From assembly GCF_009828015.1 (NCBI RefSeq), contig NZ_WTYG01000002.1, positions 763,360 through 827,359 on the forward strand: a stretch of 64,000 bases of DNA, in the 5' to 3' direction. Below the pieces are notes generated by a model. It was not told the DNA's origin, ran no database searches, and saw only the letters and a list, made by a program, of their open reading frames with translations. The first letter of the stretch is position 1; every line of letters begins with the position of its first letter. A program made the position numbers and the translations under genes. Origin of the DNA: Qipengyuania citrea. Its GTDB lineage: Bacteria > Pseudomonadota > Alphaproteobacteria > Sphingomonadales > Sphingomonadaceae. Of this stretch, positions 61,370 through 64,000 are shown in pieces.

Positions 61370-62284
61370 TCAGCGCCTGAAGAAGGCCACTTCCACTTCT
61401 CTTTTCACCGGTTTCCAGGTCCAGTCCGCGCGGTAGCGCTGGCTCCAGTCGACCGGCACGATCGACGGCTCCTCACCAGTAAGATCGCGATACCAAATTC
61501 GCTCTATCTCGAAGTCCGCTTGGCGCACGAGTTTGTGGCGTAGGCTATGCTTGTCAGCCCATGCATACCCGCGCCGCTGGACGTCCTTGCGGAAACGATA
61601 CGGCAGATTGGTCGCCTCTAAACGCCAACTCGGTGCCTGCGCATGCTCGAGCGCATGGCTCATGACCGTGCGGCCATCCGCGAGCTGGTGGGCAAGCAAG
61701 TTGATCAGGCTTGCGACATCATCACCAGCGCGGTGGGCGACCGGGTTGAACATCCCCGATTGCATGAGGAGGTGCCCTTGTGCTCGGCCATCGTAACCGA
61801 GCGCTTGCCATGGAACATCTTCCATTGCGCAGATCCAAGGCATTTCCGAAATGCCCGGGACGAATTCTTCAAGATGCTGACGGTCAAACCGGGCATGAAA
61901 AGCTGCGCAGGCATCGGCCTGATCGAGATAAGCGGCAATCTTTTCTGGGCTCATCGCTTTTCCTGCGACCATCTCCTCGGTGATGCCTGTGATCGCCGTG
62001 ATGTGGGGCTCGATCGGTCGGCTCGGCTGCTGCCGGCCAGTGCACATTCCTTCGACGTTGATGATCCGCCCGCTCTTATCGATCACGATCATTGCCACGG
62101 CGAGTTCGAGGATCTCGTCGTAGAGCGGGTCGAGACCAGTGGTCTCGGTGTCGAGCACCGCAATTTTCATGTGCGGCGGCCCAGCGTTAGCTGGTGCTTG
62201 CCAGTCTCTGAGCGCCGTGATGCGGCGCAGGGTGCGCGTGTTTTCGTCCGCCGATGGCGGGCAGCTTTTCGAATGCGATGTCAT
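61370..62284 (-). CDS. DnaQ-like DEDDh 3'-5' exonuclease
   Basis: Protein of 304 aa. After a 38-residue tail the exonuclease domain starts: motif I IAVLDTETTGLD (Asp45, Glu47), motif II AFHARFDRQHL and motif III HRAGDDV (HxAxxD). All four acidic residues and the His look intact, so activity is likely. The C-terminal part (residues 225-304) is an Arg/Trp-rich extra domain of unknown role. The ATG at 62284 has a GAGGAAATCC site; an inner ATG at 62170 is less likely. It may process DNA or RNA ends in an island-encoded defence or maintenance role. Confidence 0.85.
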   Translation of the reverse strand: MTSHSKSCPPSADENTRTLRRITALRDWQAPANAGPPHMKIAVLDTETTGLDPLYDEILELAVAMIVIDKSGRIINVEGMCTGRQQPSRPIEPHITAITGITEEMVAGKAMSPEKIAAYLDQADACAAFHARFDRQHLEEFVPGISEMPWICAMEDVPWQALGYDGRAQGHLLMQSGMFNPVAHRAGDDVASLINLLAHQLADGRTVMSHALEHAQAPSWRLEATNLPYRFRKDVQRRGYAWADKHSLRHKLVRQADFEIERIWYRDLTGEEPSIVPVDWSQRYRADWTWKPVKREVEVAFFRR

Positions 62285-62593
62285 AAGGATTTCCTCTGTG
62301 GCTCAGACACGAGGTTGAGCTTGGCGAAGGTCTTTTCCTTCACACTCTCACCCTCGGCTGCTCCGTCAGCCTTGAGGCTTTGCAGTCCGGACTTAGGAAA
62401 CCAGCTTTTCCCAATGTGGTGACATGCCTAAGTTTCCTTCCCCTTTCGAAAACAGCCAATTTGCTGCTCAGGGCGCACAATTGCAGTTCGCCAACTTCTA
62501 CTTTCGCAAGAACCGTGCAGAGCGAGGTTATCCTGCTACGGTGAGCAATATTTCCGCTTGGAAATGGCACGGAAAAAGGTTGAAGGGTCTTCG
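62285..62593. other. Intergenic region before the nuclease-NTPase gene
   Basis: 309 bp between divergent genes. It contains an inverted repeat ACTTAGG / CCTAAGT (near 62392 and 62430) with about 30 nt between the arms that could be an operator. A short plus-strand frame (62424-62621) overlaps the start of the next gene and has no supporting features, so I do not call it. Confidence 0.5.
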
Positions 62594-64000
62594 ATGGCCA
62601 GCGAGAGGAAGCGCCAAATGAATGTGGATGAGGGATACGATGCTGCCAAGGCTATTCTTGAAGAGGCGCAATCCCGCCTGCCCGAGATCACGACAGAAGA
62701 AGACGCCAAGATTCAGGTCATTAATCGCATCCTGACCCACGCACTCGGTTGGGAGCACAAAGATATTTCTGCCGAGCGGAAGCACGATAATGGTTTTTCA
62801 GATTATGTGCTGCACATCGAAAGTAACCCTACGTTTTTGATTGAAGCAAAACGTGCCGGTGTTCTTAATCTAAAGACAAAGTCAATAACGCGCGGGCAGT
62901 TTAAGATTTCTGGGCCCGTCATTCGACCAGCGATCGAGGGCGTTAAGCAGGCTGCCGCATATAGTCTGCCTGAAGGAATACCTCTTTGTTTAGTTACTGA
63001 TGGGGTTACATGGATTGTGTTTTTGCCCTGGACTGGCTCAGGGAAATACACCGACAAAGAGGCAATCGTTTTTCCCACGAGCAGTGCTGTGCTTAACTCA
63101 TTTACTGAGTTCTATGAGCTCCTATCCAAGGAGCACATCCAACGAAAAACATACAAAGTCATATTCGATTCGGTTCACGAGAACCGATTGACCTTAGATC
63201 GCATGTTGGTCCCAGCAATTGATCAGTCCGACAACTACATCGTTCAGAAGTCAGCATTGGCATTTGACCTAGAAACGGTGTTTTCGAAATTTTTCTCGAA
63301 TCTTACGGGTCAGAACGATCCAGATATGCTTGCCGAATGCTTTGTCGAAACCCGCGAGAGCAGAATTGCCGATTTCTCCCTAGAGAAGCTTACCAAGAAT
63401 GTCCTTGGCAACGTCGCCGCCGGTCATCAGAGCATTGACGAAGACCTCAAAGACTTAGTTGCTGATGCTGTTTCCAGCGATGGTGGCCAGACGGTTTTTA
63501 TCGTGGGGCCTTCCGGGGCGGGCAAATCGACTTTTCTAGATCGATTTTTTTCTCGGACCCTCGACGCGGATATCAGGTCTCAATGCCTAGTCATCAAAAT
63601 CGATATTCAAGATGCCACCGGTGATTTAGATACACTGCTGCCATGGCTCACAGAGAAAGCCATCGCATCTATCGAAACTCAGCTTTATGATGGCGGGTCA
63701 CCATCTTGGGAAGAACTCTTTGGTCTATACCACCTTGAATACGTGAGAAAATCAAAAGGTGCAGATGCTAGATTGTATCAACGAGACAAAGAGGCGTTTA
63801 AAGATAAGTTCTCGGCCTACATGGACGAGCAGGTGGAACAGGATAGGGAAGGCTTTTTACGACGCCTTTTGAAAGATATCGTTGGAAATCGGAAACGGCT
63901 TCCCGTTTTCATAATTGACAACACCGACGAATTCTCAATCGAAATCAAGGCAAAGGTCTTTCAATATGTGCAAGCCCTGCAGAGGCTTGCCAGAAATTGC
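62594..64000 (+). CDS. PD-(D/E)xK nuclease plus P-loop NTPase fusion (3' end outside window)
   Basis: At least 469 codons; the frame is open at the window end. The N-terminal domain resembles the HsdR-N / Mrr-like nuclease fold: GFSDYV (Asp70) and LIEAKRAG (Glu84, Lys86) form a D-x13-E-x-K active site. About 200 residues follow without a clear family. The NTPase starts with Walker A FIVGPSGAGKSTFLD (Gly305 to Ser312) and has a Walker B-like LPVFIIDNTDEF near residue 440. This is a nuclease fused to a STAND/KAP-like NTPase, an architecture used in phage defence. ATG 62594 is chosen; ATG 62618 also has a ribosome site. Confidence 0.8.
   Translation, partial: MASERKRQMNVDEGYDAAKAILEEAQSRLPEITTEEDAKIQVINRILTHALGWEHKDISAERKHDNGFSDYVLHIESNPTFLIEAKRAGVLNLKTKSITRGQFKISGPVIRPAIEGVKQAAAYSLPEGIPLCLVTDGVTWIVFLPWTGSGKYTDKEAIVFPTSSAVLNSFTEFYELLSKEHIQRKTYKVIFDSVHENRLTLDRMLVPAIDQSDNYIVQKSALAFDLETVFSKFFSNLTGQNDPDMLAECFVETRESRIADFSLEKLTKNVLGNVAAGHQSIDEDLKDLVADAVSSDGGQTVFIVGPSGAGKSTFLDRFFSRTLDADIRSQCLVIKIDIQDATGDLDTLLPWLTEKAIASIETQLYDGGSPSWEELFGLYHLEYVRKSKGADARLYQRDKEAFKDKFSAYMDEQVEQDREGFLRRLLKDIVGNRKRLPVFIIDNTDEFSIEIKAKVFQYVQALQRLARNC

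Larger units (their letters stand above)
49251..64000. mobile_element. tRNA-Pro-linked genomic island (right end outside the window)
   Basis: Starts after tRNA-Pro with an integrase gene 110 bp downstream in the same direction. The contents are accessory: integrase, transposase remnant, restriction-modification genes, exonuclease-like proteins, orphan proteins and a nuclease-NTPase fusion. Base composition becomes more AT-rich, most clearly at 58.7-59.2 kb and beyond 62.6 kb, and many short genes have no recognisable family. I did not see a second copy of the tRNA 3' end inside the window, so the other border lies outside. Confidence 0.75.

Noticed and set aside
62424-62621. 65-aa plus-strand frame before the nuclease-NTPase gene
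   Set aside because: Overlaps the start of the next gene, has no domain and no good ribosome site.
49251-64000. Second copy of the tRNA-Pro 3' end marking the island's far border
   Set aside because: I did not find a duplicate of the T-arm/acceptor sequence in the window, so the border must lie beyond it.
1-64000. CRISPR array
   Set aside because: No series of regularly spaced direct repeats and no cas genes were seen.

Overview
The window looks like part of a GC-rich alphaproteobacterial chromosome. The best fit is a sphingomonad of the Erythrobacter/Altererythrobacter type. I base this on the ImuA-ImuB-DnaE2 mutasome with GTTC-N7-GTTC LexA boxes, the PEP-CTERM-type PrsK/PrsR pair, the zapA-6S RNA-fau order, a DUF2842 protein and the general protein signatures. 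No rRNA or species marker is present, so the genus is an inference.

Layout. 1-8.4 kb: a minus-strand SOS cluster, imuA-imuB, then a radical SAM protein and a UdgX-type uracil-DNA cross-linking protein, then dnaE2 (cut by the window start). LexA boxes precede imuA and the radical SAM gene. 8.5-13.5 kb: a PNPOx-like stress protein, a Na+-dependent NSS transporter, panB, a DUF475 membrane protein and an SBF-like transporter. 13.6-20.1 kb: an overlapping minus-strand operon of a polyprenyl glycosylphosphotransferase, histidine kinase PrsK, sigma-54 regulator PrsR and a TPR lipoprotein (exopolysaccharide control). 20.2-23.6 kb: an XRE/ScfR-RamB-like regulator divergent from isocitrate lyase aceA plus a small partner gene. 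23.7-34.1 kb: a secreted M20 amidohydrolase, a membrane sulfatase-fold protein, an SLC13 permease, tRNA-Leu, an inositol-phosphatase-like protein, efp, M23 and L,D-transpeptidase envelope enzymes, and thiE. 34.1-40.7 kb: central carbon genes tkt-gap-pgk-thioesterase, and class I aldolase fda. 40.9-44.1 kb: zapA, 6S RNA, fau, DUF2842, a GPH/MFS symporter and tRNA-Asp. 44.3-49.0 kb: a branched-chain 2-oxoacid dehydrogenase operon (E1 alpha, E1 beta, E2) and thyA.

From 49.17 kb the character changes. A tRNA-Pro(CGG) is followed by a large tyrosine recombinase, a broken IS1595-type transposase and a run of more AT-rich accessory genes to the window end. I read this as a tRNA-borne genomic island whose far end lies outside. 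Its cargo is a LlaJI/McrBC-like restriction-modification module (C5 methyltransferase, McrB-like AAA+, LlaJI/McrC-like nuclease, plus an N6-adenine-type methyltransferase), a module of two DEDD-exonuclease-like proteins with two unknown proteins, several orphan proteins, and a truncated PD-(D/E)xK-nuclease plus P-loop NTPase fusion running off the end. The last two are the best candidates for an undescribed defence system.

The most distinctive chromosomal observation is the physical and regulatory union of uracil-DNA cross-linking (UdgX plus its radical SAM partner) with the ImuA/ImuB/DnaE2 mutagenesis machinery. One LexA box sits on the -10 region of an apparently leaderless transcript. Functions are read from motifs and families only; no database search was run.
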